Assembly: GCF_003967355.1 (NCBI RefSeq)
Contig: NZ_BIFH01000013.1
Location: forward strand, 194,715 to 258,714
Direction of reading: 5' to 3'
DNA: 64,000 bases
DNA from: Embleya hyalina
Lineage (GTDB): Bacteria > Actinomycetota > Actinomycetes > Streptomycetales > Streptomycetaceae
Positions 7,905-16,203 of the stretch are shown in pieces. A program made the translations under genes and the position numbers. The notes under the pieces were generated by a model. It had not been told where the DNA came from, made no database searches, and saw only the letters and a list, made by a program, of their open reading frames with translations. Positions within the stretch are counted from its first letter, which is position 1. Each line of letters opens with the position of its first letter.

Positions 7905-9836
7905 ATGAACCCCGGAGAACCGGCCCGCCCCGGCGACGACCGCATCCACCACCGGGTCGACGACGTCGACGACGCGGGCCAGTTGATGCGCTACGCCCTG
8001 GCCGCCCAGCTCGCCCGGCTCGAACGCCACGACATCCCGCAGAACGCGGTCGCCCGAGGCGCGGGCAGCGCCCCCGCCAAGGTCACGGGCAGCCTCCGGA
8101 CCCCCGTGCCCAAAGCCGAGTCGCCGGACGGTCGGCCGAACGGCAAGGGCGCGGTGCCGCTGGCGGGCGAGTGGCTGCGCAACCTCGATCGGGCGATCAC
8201 CGCGCCGGCCCCCGACACGGAGTCCCTGGGCGGCCTGAACTCGCTCGGCCTGCGCCTGCGCGGACTCACCCGCCAGGACACCCTGCCCGCGCACCTGCCG
8301 GCCGGCTGGACCCGGGAGATCCTGCGGGAGGACGCGGACACCGAATTCGCGGTACTGGTCCAGGCGTCGGCCCTGTTGGCCCTGTTCATGCCCGTCGACC
8401 ACGCCAGACGCTCGTCGGCGGAGCTGCGGCAGCGCCACAAGCGGAAGATCCATACCATCGCCGAACGGCTGGCCCTGATCGGCGGCGCACCCCCGTCGCC
8501 GCGCAACATCGACGCCCTGGTGCTGCTCGGCAGCCTCACGAAGTACGCCTTCGACGCCGACCTGGGCGATCTGATCGGCGGCGAACTGCGCACGTCGCCC
8601 CTGGGTTTCCGGCACTGGCGCGTGGTCACCAAACTGGTGCACCTGGGCTCGGAGAACCTGTCGTCCAACTCGCACCTCAAGGGCTGGGTGACCCGACTCC
8701 TGGACGACGCCGAGGAGTTGCGGCACCGCAGCATCTGCCCGGGACGCTCGCTGGACCTGGAGTCGGCCGTCGCGATCCCCCTGGAGTGGTCGCCGCCCGG
8801 CACCGACCGGGTACGCGCCATGCTGATCGCGCGCGCGACCGATCCGGACGCGACCATCAGGGAATGCGGCACCGCCGCCCTGGGCCTGTGGTATCGCACG
8901 CTCACCCAGAACCCGCTGCGCGACGAGGACCCCGTCCAGCGGCGGCGCGTCGCCGACGTCGAGGCCGAACTGCGCGAGGTGGTCGCGCTGTTCCGCGCGC
9001 CGACCCCGCGCCCGGACGCGGCCGGGCTGCGCTGGACCGCGGCCACCCTCGAGTCCGTGCTCGACGCCGGCACACCCGTCTGCAACACGTGGCCGGCGCC
9101 CGACCCCCGGGACGAGTCCTGGTTCGGCGTCGTCCTGGCCGCGGCCGACACGCTGGACACCCAGGACATCCCCGCCCGCATCCTGCAGCCGACCAAGGCT
9201 CTGTTCCTGCACCTGCTGCTGCAGAACGCGGTGACCCAGCGCCGCAAGGCCATCGACGCGCTGATGACGGGCGGTTGGACCGGCGCCATCGTGCACGCGC
9301 TGGATCACGTGCTCACCCGGGAGAAGGAGCAGACCTGGCTGCGGGTACGGGCGTTGTTCGTCATCGGCTTTCTCCAGCGGCGCGATCACACGGTGGCGCG
9401 GATCCTGGTCGATGCCTGCAAGGAGGCGCGCGCCCATCTCGCGACCGCGCCGACCGACGCCCGGATCCGGGAGATGCACGCGGTGCTGTTCGCCATCGGT
9501 GACTGCTTCGGGGCCGGCTTCGGCGCGCGGGACCGGGGCAACCTCAAGACCGTGCGCGCCGGAACCGCCCCGATCCTGCGGGAACTGGCCACCGGCGAGC
9601 TGACCCGGTCCGACCCGCGCTTCCACGTGGTGGCCAGGGCACTCGTGTACCTGCTGACGTTCACCGCCCAGGATCGCCGGGCCGGACGGGTCGACCTCTC
9701 CGAGGAACTGCTCGAGGCCCTGCGCGATCACCCCGACGAGACCACCCGCGAGTTCTGCGAGTGGACGCTCGCGTTCCGATTCGGAGCCGACGGGAGGGTG
9801 CGATCCCTGCTCTACGCGGCCGACCCGGACGAGTGA
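7905..9836 (+). CDS. Large alpha-helical hypothetical protein
   Basis: 643 aa, no signal peptide or membrane span. Residues about 26-60 (QLMRYALAAQLARLERHDI and following) could form a small helix-turn-helix-like segment, followed by a Pro/Gly-rich linker. The rest is continuous helix with alternating Leu/Ala and Arg/Glu, suggestive of HEAT/TPR-like solenoid repeats, e.g. around LVLLGSLTKYAFDADLGDLI and ARALVYLLTFTAQDRR. No catalytic motif is recognised. It stands alone between a hairpin-bearing intergenic region and a convergent gene 15 nt away. A regulatory or scaffolding role is only a guess. Confidence 0.8.
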   Translation: MNPGEPARPGDDRIHHRVDDVDDAGQLMRYALAAQLARLERHDIPQNAVARGAGSAPAKVTGSLRTPVPKAESPDGRPNGKGAVPLAGEWLRNLDRAITAPAPDTESLGGLNSLGLRLRGLTRQDTLPAHLPAGWTREILREDADTEFAVLVQASALLALFMPVDHARRSSAELRQRHKRKIHTIAERLALIGGAPPSPRNIDALVLLGSLTKYAFDADLGDLIGGELRTSPLGFRHWRVVTKLVHLGSENLSSNSHLKGWVTRLLDDAEELRHRSICPGRSLDLESAVAIPLEWSPPGTDRVRAMLIARATDPDATIRECGTAALGLWYRTLTQNPLRDEDPVQRRRVADVEAELREVVALFRAPTPRPDAAGLRWTAATLESVLDAGTPVCNTWPAPDPRDESWFGVVLAAADTLDTQDIPARILQPTKALFLHLLLQNAVTQRRKAIDALMTGGWTGAIVHALDHVLTREKEQTWLRVRALFVIGFLQRRDHTVARILVDACKEARAHLATAPTDARIREMHAVLFAIGDCFGAGFGARDRGNLKTVRAGTAPILRELATGELTRSDPRFHVVARALVYLLTFTAQDRRAGRVDLSEELLEALRDHPDETTREFCEWTLAFRFGADGRVRSLLYAADPDE

Positions 9837-9851
9837 CCCGGCGCGCGACGG

Positions 9852-10358
9852 CTACGTCGTCGGGTCGGGACCCGATCCGGCGTCGGGCTCGACGTGTGTG
9901 GCGTGTCGGAGCGCGTCGTCGATCGCGTCGGCCAGGGCGTGGAGTTGGCCGACCCAGTCCGGGCGGGACATGGTCAGGGGGGCGATGCGGGCGCAACCGG
10001 CCGCGGTGAGCACCGCGACCGTCTGGGCGGCGGTCAGGGGCAGCGCGCCGATGACCGGTCCGGCCGGGCTGCCGTACGGGTCCAGGTACGCCGGCAGGTC
10101 CCGGTCGACGCCGGGCCGGGCCAGACCGGGGCGGGGGTCCACCTCGGCCGGCCCGTACGGACGCAGCTCGGCGAGTGTGTGTTCGATGGCGCCGGCGAGG
10201 GCCCAGGCGGGGCCGCCCGGACGGCCCAGACCGCACAGCCAGGCCCCGGCCCGACCGCCGGCCGCGGTGATCCGCTCCAGGGCCGCACGTTGTTCGGGGG
10301 TGATCTTCGGGTCCGGGGCGGGGCGGGAACCGTCGGGCGGCGAGGCGTGGTTGCTCAT
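9852..10358 (-). CDS. Hypothetical protein
   Basis: 168 aa from the ATG at 10358 (an upstream in-frame ATG at 10409 is less likely). Composition is Ala/Pro/Gly-rich. A conserved-looking core runs from ITPEQRAALERITAAGG through AWALAGAIEHTLAEL to VIGALPLTAAQTVAVLTAAG and a C-terminal helix ending LRHATHVEPD. No membrane segment, signal or catalytic motif. Convergent with the 643-aa gene; 64 nt downstream of the RibD-like gene on the same strand, so co-transcription with it is possible. Confidence 0.7.
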   Translation of the reverse strand: MSNHASPPDGSRPAPDPKITPEQRAALERITAAGGRAGAWLCGLGRPGGPAWALAGAIEHTLAELRPYGPAEVDPRPGLARPGVDRDLPAYLDPYGSPAGPVIGALPLTAAQTVAVLTAAGCARIAPLTMSRPDWVGQLHALADAIDDALRHATHVEPDAGSGPDPTT

Positions 10359-10422
10359 ACCCCGTTGAACGAGCGACGGCCGAACACGATGCTGTGCACA
10401 CTGGGACACCGTCGCCCGGGGC

Positions 10423-11037
10423 CTACCGGTCGGCCCGGGACAGGTGCACCTTCGCGTCGTCGTACGAGGCGTCGCCAGCCGCCGCGGCCGGGCCGTACAC
10501 GAGGTGGAGCACGCCGGACCCGAACGCCTTCGACGAGATCAGCCGCAACGGGATCGACCCCTCGCCCTCGGTGAACAGCCGCATGCCGGTGCGCACCGCG
10601 ATCGGGTGCACGAACAGGTTCAGCTCGTCCAGCAGCCCGGCGTCCAGCAGCAGGCGCACGATCGAGACCGAGCCGCTGATCGAGATGTCCGCGCCCGGCT
10701 CGGCCTTGAGCGCGGTGACGGCGGTCACGACATCACCGCGCAACCGCTCGGAGTTGCGCCAGGTGAAGGTCGGCTCGCCGCGCGACACCACGATCTTGCG
10801 CGCGTCGCCGATCGCCTTCCCGAAGGCGGCGTCGTCGCCACCGGCCGCCTCCCGCTCCGGCCACGCGCCGGCGAAGCTGTCGTACGTCTTGCGACCCAGC
10901 AGGAGGGTGTCGGACGTCTCCAGCAGCGCACCAACGGCCGCACCCATCTCGTCGTCGAAGTAGGGGAAGTGCCACTGGTCGGGCGCCTCCACGACCCCGT
11001 CGAGGGAGATGAACAGGCCGGCGGTGATCTTCCTCAT
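10423..11037 (-). CDS. Dihydrofolate reductase family protein (RibD C-terminal fold)
   Basis: 204 aa. Begins MRKITAGLFISLDGVVE, the hallmark start of the RibD_C/DHFR-like family, and continues with LLLGRKTYDSFAGAWP and ISGSVSIVRLLLDAGLLDEL, the expected NADPH-fold elements. A GGAG lies 8 nt before the ATG at 11037. These proteins are NAD(P)H-dependent reductases of unassigned substrate, not true folate enzymes. It follows the SnoaL-like gene on the same strand (201-nt gap with no other gene). Confidence 0.9.
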   Translation of the reverse strand: MRKITAGLFISLDGVVEAPDQWHFPYFDDEMGAAVGALLETSDTLLLGRKTYDSFAGAWPEREAAGGDDAAFGKAIGDARKIVVSRGEPTFTWRNSERLRGDVVTAVTALKAEPGADISISGSVSIVRLLLDAGLLDELNLFVHPIAVRTGMRLFTEGEGSIPLRLISSKAFGSGVLHLVYGPAAAAGDASYDDAKVHLSRADR

Positions 11038-11238
11038 GATGTGCTCCAGAGTGCTGCGGTCGGTGCGGTGTCGCTGTCATGGAGGTAGACGACCACCGCC
11101 CGCGAAACTCATCGCCGAGGGTGGGACCGATGGGAAACCGGGTTCGACGGGTGTCCCGGCCGGGCCGCGAGGCTGCCGGACTCGTGCGCCGGCAGGCCGC
11201 GCGGACGGCCGCCCGGGTCGGGACGGCCGTCCGGGGGT

Positions 11239-11604
11239 TCAGCGGGTGGGCGGGGCGAATTCCGGCTGGTCGAGCACGCGCAGCCAGCTGCCGTCGGGTT
11301 GACGCCGCACCACCTGGGCGCGGGCGCCGGAGCCGTCCTTCGGCGGGGTCGAGGTGAGCGCGATGTCGCCGTTGATCAGCGTCGGCAGCGGTTCCTCGGG
11401 CTCGAAACGGGGACGGTTGGCCAGCACCCCGGCCCACAGCTCGCGGATGGCCTCCCGGCCCACGGTCGTGCTGCCCGGCGGGTAGGCCAGTACGGCGTCC
11501 TCCGCGTAGAGCGCGGCGACCCCGGCGGCGTCGCCGGCGTTGGACCGCTCCACGAACAGGCGGGTGATGTCCTCGGGGCGCATGGCCTTCTCGTACTCGG
11601 ACAT
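11239..11604 (-). CDS. SnoaL-like / nuclear transport factor 2-fold protein
   Basis: 121 aa from the ATG at 11604, supported by AAAGGA just upstream; an earlier in-frame ATG at 11652 lacks one. Features of the YybH/SnoaL cone fold: ITRLFVERSNAGDAAGVAALYAED at the N-terminus, PPGSTTVGREAIRELW, and a final strand ending LDQPEFAPPTR. Such proteins bind small hydrophobic ligands or act as isomerases or hydrolases. An inverted repeat at 11673-11691 lies 70 nt upstream and may be its operator. Substrate unknown. Confidence 0.85.
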   Translation of the reverse strand: MSEYEKAMRPEDITRLFVERSNAGDAAGVAALYAEDAVLAYPPGSTTVGREAIRELWAGVLANRPRFEPEEPLPTLINGDIALTSTPPKDGSGARAQVVRRQPDGSWLRVLDQPEFAPPTR

Positions 11605-11932
11605 GGTCTTTGTTCCTTTCCTCGTGGTGTGGCGGCCTTTCGTCGATTCCATCCTGCGCCCTCGCCCTCCAGAAATCCAACAGATGGATTTGCTGGCTCC
11701 CAGAAGTATTGGTCATGGCAAGCGGGTGGATGCGGACGTCGGTCCGGTACTGCCGCGCAGCCTGCATGTGACCCATACACCCCGGACCGGGTACTGCGGA
11801 TCCGGTACTCCGGTACTCGTCCCCCGGAAGGACGCCCGGGCGCCGCACCCGTTCATAGGGTCGCCGTAGTGTGCGCGGCCCTCGGGTCGCGGTGCGTGGT
11901 GTGCGTGGTGTGTCCGGAACGGGGCCGAGAAA
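11605..11932. other. Divergent promoter region, no gene supported
   Basis: 328 bp between the SnoaL-like gene and the histidine kinase. It holds the inverted repeat at 11673-11691. I see no ORF that is not a shadow. Confidence 0.5.
11673..11691. promoter_or_regulatory. Perfect inverted repeat, candidate operator
   Basis: AAATCCA-acaga-TGGATTT, 7-bp arms with a 5-nt spacer, flanked by CCAG and CTGG. Its A/T content stands out from the surroundings. It lies 70 nt upstream of the SnoaL-like start on the minus strand. No regulator gene is adjacent other than the two-component pair at 11.9-13.3 kb. Confidence 0.5.
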
Positions 11933-12661
11933 GTGGCGAGTGTGCGTGACCGAGCGAAATCGCTGTGGTGTGAGGTGTGGCGCGACCTGGTGTGCCTCCG
12001 CACCCCGAACCGGGGGCCGGTCGTCGCCGCGCGGACGGCGCGGGTGAGCCCGAGCCGGGCGGACGTACTCGACGCCCACGGCGCGGAGTTGCGCCGCATC
12101 GAACGTGACCTGCACGACGGCGCGCAGGCCGGTCTCGTCGCGGTGGCCATGCGGCTCGGTGTCGCCCGGGACCTCCTCGGCGCCCAACACCCGGTCGTCG
12201 CCGAGCTGTTGCGCGAGGCCCTGGAGGGCGCGGAGGAGGTGATGACGGAGCTGCGCGACGTCGTCCGCGCCGGCTACCCGCCGATCCTGGCCGACCGCGG
12301 GCTTGCCGGAGCCGTCGACGCCGTGGCCGCCCGGACCGGGGTCACCACCGACGTCCGGCTGGGCGAACTCGGCCGACTGCCCGCCGCCGTCGAGGCCGCC
12401 GCCTACTTCGTCGTGGCGGAGACGCTCGCCAACACCACCAAGTACAGCCGGGCACGTCGCGCCCGCGTCGGCCTGACCCGCCGCGACGGCACCCTGGTGG
12501 TCGAGGTCGCGGACGACGGAGTCGGTGGCGCGGACGAGCGCAACGGCACCGGCATCGTCGGCATCCGGCGCCGGGTGGCCGCGCTGGACGGCCGGGTGGC
12601 GATCACCAGTCCGATCGGCGGGCCCACCGTCGTCACCGTGGAGTTGCCGTGCGCGTCGTGA
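11933..12661 (+). CDS. Sensor histidine kinase without sensor domain (HisKA_3 type)
   Basis: 242 aa from GTG 11933. HisKA_3 phospho-acceptor in RRIERDLHDGAQ (His61), then HATPase_c with an N-box near ETLANTTKYS (163-172) and the G-box DDGVGGA (194-200). No transmembrane or PAS/GAF segment is present in the first 45 residues, so this kinase is cytoplasmic and much shorter than the usual NarX-type kinases. It may sense an internal signal, depend on a partner, or be a shortened copy. Its last 13 nt overlap the response regulator, so the two are coupled. Confidence 0.9.
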   Translation: MASVRDRAKSLWCEVWRDLVCLRTPNRGPVVAARTARVSPSRADVLDAHGAELRRIERDLHDGAQAGLVAVAMRLGVARDLLGAQHPVVAELLREALEGAEEVMTELRDVVRAGYPPILADRGLAGAVDAVAARTGVTTDVRLGELGRLPAAVEAAAYFVVAETLANTTKYSRARRARVGLTRRDGTLVVEVADDGVGGADERNGTGIVGIRRRVAALDGRVAITSPIGGPTVVTVELPCAS

Positions 12662-13296
12662 TCGCCGAGGACAACGCGCTGCTGTCGGCGGGCCTCGAAC
12701 TCATCCTCTCCGCCCGGGACATCGGCGTCGACGCGGTGGTCACCGACGGCCCCGGCCTGATCGCCGCGGTGGGCGCACACGTGCCGGACCTGGTCGTCAC
12801 GGATGTCCGGTTGCCGCCGACGTTTCGCGACGAGGGGCTTCGCGCCGCACTGGAACTGCGCCGCGTTCGCCCCGGCCTGCCGATCCTGGTCCTGTCGCAG
12901 TACGTCGAGCACGTCTACGCCCGGGAGTTGTTGTCCGACGGCGCGGGCGGCGTCGGCTACCTGCTCAAGGACCGCGTGGGTCGGATGGACGAATTCGTGG
13001 ACAGCCTGCGGCGGGTCGTGGCCGGCGAGACCGTGATGGATCCGGAGGTCCTGTCGCGACTGATGACGGCCGCCGCCGGCGGCCCCCTGGACCCGCTCAG
13101 CCCCCGAGAGCACGAAGTGCTCGCGCTGATGGCGCGCGGCCTGGGCAACGGCGAGATCGCCGAGATCCTGTTCGTCACCGCCAACGCGGTACACAAACAC
13201 GTCGGCAACATCTTCGGCAAACTCGGCCTGCCCGCGTCCGACGCCGGTCATCGCCGCGTCCAGGCGGTGCTCACGTACCTCCGCGACGGCCGCTGA
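12649..13296 (+). CDS. NarL/FixJ-type response regulator
   Basis: 215 aa from GTG 12649, overlapping the kinase by 13 nt. Receiver domain with AED near residues 6-8, phospho-acceptor Asp52 in VVTDVRLPP and Lys in GYLLKDRVG; LuxR-type HTH beginning LSPREHEVLALMARGL with IAEILFVTANAVHKHV as recognition region. It is the partner of the soluble kinase just upstream. A degraded relative lies at 41255-41630 (shared GYLLKDRVGR-like and DAGHRRVxAVLTY segments). Confidence 0.95.
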   Translation: MRVVIAEDNALLSAGLELILSARDIGVDAVVTDGPGLIAAVGAHVPDLVVTDVRLPPTFRDEGLRAALELRRVRPGLPILVLSQYVEHVYARELLSDGAGGVGYLLKDRVGRMDEFVDSLRRVVAGETVMDPEVLSRLMTAAAGGPLDPLSPREHEVLALMARGLGNGEIAEILFVTANAVHKHVGNIFGKLGLPASDAGHRRVQAVLTYLRDGR

Positions 13297-13382
13297 CGGC
13301 CGTCCGCCGTCGGGGCCGGGGTCGCTGTCGGCTTCGATCGGTACAGTCCCGGGCCGGGAGCGCGGACGTCGAGGAGGAGCGC

Positions 13383-14429
13383 ATGGCATACGGCGTCGAC
13401 CCGGACCGGGACACCTCGGCGCGGCGGCGGGCCCATCGTGCCGTGCTCGACCACCTCCTCGGGCTCGTCGCGGCCGCGCCGTGGAGTGATTGTGTGATGC
13501 TGCGCGGGAGCATGGCCATGGCCGCCTGGATGGGGGAGCGGGCGCGGGAGCCGGCGGATCTGGACTTCGTGGTGCCGCCGGCGCCGACCGTCCACATCGA
13601 TCCGTCGGCGCCATACCCCTACCTCGACGCCGTCGCGGCCGTGCAGCAGTGGCCGGAGGCGGCCGGCGGGGCGGCCGGATACGAGATGTGGGCCGACGGG
13701 GAGCGGGAGTTCGAGACGCGGGGCGTTCGGGTGATCGCGCCGCCCGAGGGTCTTCGCTGGGATACGGACCCGGATCCGGTGGGGTCGATCCCGGCATACG
13801 AGGACCTGATCCAATGGATCGGGAAGCAGCCGGAGCCGGCGCCGGGCCTGGTCCTGGACGCGAACGGCGCGCGTCGGGACGGCGGTTGGGACTACGCGTA
13901 CGACGGGCAGGGCGGGGGCGGCATGCGCATCCTGATTCCGTGGGAGGCGGAGGGACTGCCGCCGGGCGAGGCGCGGCTCGACTTCGCCTTCGACGAGAAG
14001 CTTCACCAACCCCCGGTGTGGACCCGGATACCGCGCGCCGACGGCGGGCCGGCGCCGGTGGTGCGTACCGCGAGCCGGGAGTTGTCCCTGGCCTGGAAGC
14101 TGGTATGGCTGCACGTCGACGGTGCCGGGGACAGTCGGCCCCGGAGCAAGGATCTCTACGACGCGGTCCTGCTGGCCGAGGACGAACGCACCCGGCTCAC
14201 CCCGGCGCTGCTGCGTCGGGTCGGCAGCGGTTTCATCCGGGGCGTGCCCGAGCACGGTTTCGACCCGGACGCGGTTCCCGTCGAGGAGGCGGACTGGTCC
14301 GCCCTCCTCGCGGACCTTCCCGGCGCACACGGCACCGCCCGGGAATGGCTCGGCCGGCTGGACGCGGCGCTGGCGCCGGTGTTCGCGGCGCGGGGAAAAC
14401 CGATCGCCCGCGGGCGGCGGCTCGCGTAG
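13383..14429 (+). CDS. AbiEii-like nucleotidyltransferase-fold protein
   Basis: 348 aa from ATG 13383 with GAGGAGGAG upstream. LRGSMAMAAWMG (40-51) and DLDF (59-62) fit the GS...DxD active site of the AbiEii/MenT nucleotidyltransferase family, and a conserved Lys follows in SLAWKLVWL. AbiEii proteins act as toxins or nucleotidylate tRNA or protein. No AbiEi-type winged-helix antitoxin is adjacent; instead an aminoglycoside-kinase-fold gene follows after 39 nt. A housekeeping or resistance role is as likely as a toxin role. The family call is firm at domain level only. Confidence 0.8.
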   Translation: MAYGVDPDRDTSARRRAHRAVLDHLLGLVAAAPWSDCVMLRGSMAMAAWMGERAREPADLDFVVPPAPTVHIDPSAPYPYLDAVAAVQQWPEAAGGAAGYEMWADGEREFETRGVRVIAPPEGLRWDTDPDPVGSIPAYEDLIQWIGKQPEPAPGLVLDANGARRDGGWDYAYDGQGGGGMRILIPWEAEGLPPGEARLDFAFDEKLHQPPVWTRIPRADGGPAPVVRTASRELSLAWKLVWLHVDGAGDSRPRSKDLYDAVLLAEDERTRLTPALLRRVGSGFIRGVPEHGFDPDAVPVEEADWSALLADLPGAHGTAREWLGRLDAALAPVFAARGKPIARGRRLA

Positions 14430-14468
14430 GGTGCCCCGGTCGTCGAACCGGGAAGGCGGGCCGCGGAC

Positions 14469-15461
14469 GTGGCGCCGAGGAATGTGACACGGGAACAACT
14501 GGCGGGAGCGGTACGGGCCGCGCTGGGCGGCGGTCGGCGGTTGGCGGGGGTCGAGCGGCTCACCGGCGGCACCCGGAAGGGGGTGTACCGGTTGACGATG
14601 GACGACGCGACATCGGCGATCGCCTATCTGTGGGAAGACTCCGAGAACTACTGGCCGGCGCACGAGGGCGACGACGACGTGGCCGATCCGTTCTCGCCGG
14701 GTGTCGGGCTCGATCTGTTCGAGGCGGCGCACGCCCGGCTCGCCACGCTCGGGCTGCGGGTGCCGGAGATCCACCTGGTCGACCGCGACCGGGCGCACCA
14801 TCCGGCCGACCTCGCCATCGTGGAGGACTTCCCCGGCGAGGACCTGATGACCCGGTTCGAGCGCGACCCGCGGGCGGTGGAGCCGACGATGGCGCGGCTC
14901 GTGGAGGCACTGGCGGCGATGCGGGCGCATCGGGCGCCGACGTACGGCAAGGTGGCGCTGATCGACGGGGGCGGTACGGCGCGGGGCACCTCCTGCGAGG
15001 GCGTCGTGCTCGACTTCGCGTTGCGCAACCTCGCCGAGGCGGCCGGGCGCGACCCGAGGATCGCCGCCGCCCGCGACCGACTGGACGAGCGGCTGCACGA
15101 ACTCGCCTCGGCGGTACGGCCGCGCGCCGAATACTCGGTGATCCACGGCGAACTGGGCCTGGACCACGTCCTGGTGGACCGGGACGGCAATCCGGTGCTG
15201 ATCGACATCGAGGACCTGATGTACTTCGACGTCGAGTGGGAGCACGTGTTCCTGCGCATCCGCCTCCACGACCACTACCGGCGGGTGGCGGCGGACGACC
15301 TCGACGAGGACCGACTCGCCCTCTACATGCTCGCCCAACGGTTGTCCCTGACCGCCGGCCCGCTGCGCCTGCTCGACGGCGACTTTCCCGACCGGAAGTT
15401 CATGCGGGACATCGCCGAACACAACCTGAACGAGGCCCTGCTGCTGATCGCCCCCGCGTAG
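14469..15461 (+). CDS. Phosphotransferase family protein (APH/choline-kinase fold)
   Basis: 330 aa from GTG 14469. ATP-loop region LTGGTRKGVYRL (31-42), catalytic HGELGLDHVLVD (226-237) in place of the usual HGDLxxxN, and IDIED (245-249) as the metal-binding DxD/E. The Glu and His replacements in the catalytic loop are unusual but occur in distant APH relatives. Kinases of this fold phosphorylate small alcohols, antibiotics or metabolites; the substrate is unknown. It follows the nucleotidyltransferase gene on the same strand and ends before a stem-loop at 15491. Confidence 0.85.
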   Translation: MAPRNVTREQLAGAVRAALGGGRRLAGVERLTGGTRKGVYRLTMDDATSAIAYLWEDSENYWPAHEGDDDVADPFSPGVGLDLFEAAHARLATLGLRVPEIHLVDRDRAHHPADLAIVEDFPGEDLMTRFERDPRAVEPTMARLVEALAAMRAHRAPTYGKVALIDGGGTARGTSCEGVVLDFALRNLAEAAGRDPRIAAARDRLDERLHELASAVRPRAEYSVIHGELGLDHVLVDRDGNPVLIDIEDLMYFDVEWEHVFLRIRLHDHYRRVAADDLDEDRLALYMLAQRLSLTAGPLRLLDGDFPDRKFMRDIAEHNLNEALLLIAPA

Positions 15462-15490
15462 CGGTCGACGCCGTCGACCCCGGTGGCCGT

Positions 15491-15519
15491 GGGCCGGGTC
15501 GGGGTGTCCGACCCGGCCC
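15491..15519 (+). terminator. Stem-loop terminator after phosphotransferase gene
   Basis: Perfect 12-bp arms (15491-15502 / 15508-15519) with a 5-nt loop, 30 nt after the stop codon at 15461. No T-run follows, as usual in high-GC actinomycetes. Confidence 0.6.
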
Positions 15520-15596
15520 GTCGGGCATATCGAGGGTCACGGTCGGCGCCGCGGGCGGGCCCGTCCGCGGTGATGTCGTCGCGAAAGGTGGTCGAT

Positions 15597-16148
15597 ATGA
15601 AGCTGTACACGCGTGGTGGGGATCGGGGCGAGACGGGGATCTGGGGCGAGCGACGGATCGGGAAGGACTCGGTGCGCATCGAGACGATCGGAAGCGTCGA
15701 CGAGTGCAACGCGATGATCGGCCTCGCCTTGGCCGCGGGTCTGCCGGAGCGGGCGGTGTCCGTGTTGCGGGGCGTGCAGAAAACGTTGTTCGTCGTGGGC
15801 GGTGAACTCATGGCACCGAGCCGGGTGGGGTCCGGGGCGGAGTTGCCCCGGCCGACCGGCGGGGAGATTCGGGAACTCGAGGACAGGATCGACGAACTGG
15901 ACGCGGCGACACCGCCGTTGACGAACTTCATCCTCCCGGGCGGAAGCCTGGCCGCCGCGCACCTGCACGTGGCGCGGGCGGTCTGCCGCCGGGCCGAGCG
16001 CGGTGCGGTGGCGCTGAATCGGCAGGAGCCGGTCGGGGAGTTCGTACTGGCCTACCTCAATCGGCTCGCGGACCTGCTGTTCGCGTTGGCGCGCTCGGTG
16101 AACCACGAGGCGGGCGTCCCCGAGGAGTTGTGGGCGCCCAGGGGTTGA
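15597..16148 (+). CDS. Corrinoid ATP:cob(I)alamin adenosyltransferase, PduO type
   Basis: 183 aa from ATG 15597, chosen because AAAGGTGG precedes it and MKLYTRGGDRGETG is the canonical family start; a longer in-frame reading is not needed. Further PduO marks are GSVDECNA (usual GxVDELNA), FILPGGSLAAAHLHVARAV, CRRAERGAV and YLNRLADLLF. It transfers the adenosyl group from ATP to Co(I) corrinoid, making adenosylcobalamin in the cytoplasm. It stands alone; no other cobalamin gene is near. Confidence 0.95.
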   Translation: MKLYTRGGDRGETGIWGERRIGKDSVRIETIGSVDECNAMIGLALAAGLPERAVSVLRGVQKTLFVVGGELMAPSRVGSGAELPRPTGGEIRELEDRIDELDAATPPLTNFILPGGSLAAAHLHVARAVCRRAERGAVALNRQEPVGEFVLAYLNRLADLLFALARSVNHEAGVPEELWAPRG

Positions 16149-16203
16149 TCGCGGGCCCGGCGGCCGAGCGTGGGGCCGATCGGCGCGACGGAGGCGATTT
16201 CGA

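Noticed and set aside
13383-14429. Type IV toxin-antitoxin AbiE locus
   Set aside because: No AbiEi-type antitoxin is adjacent on either side; only the nucleotidyltransferase fold is supported.
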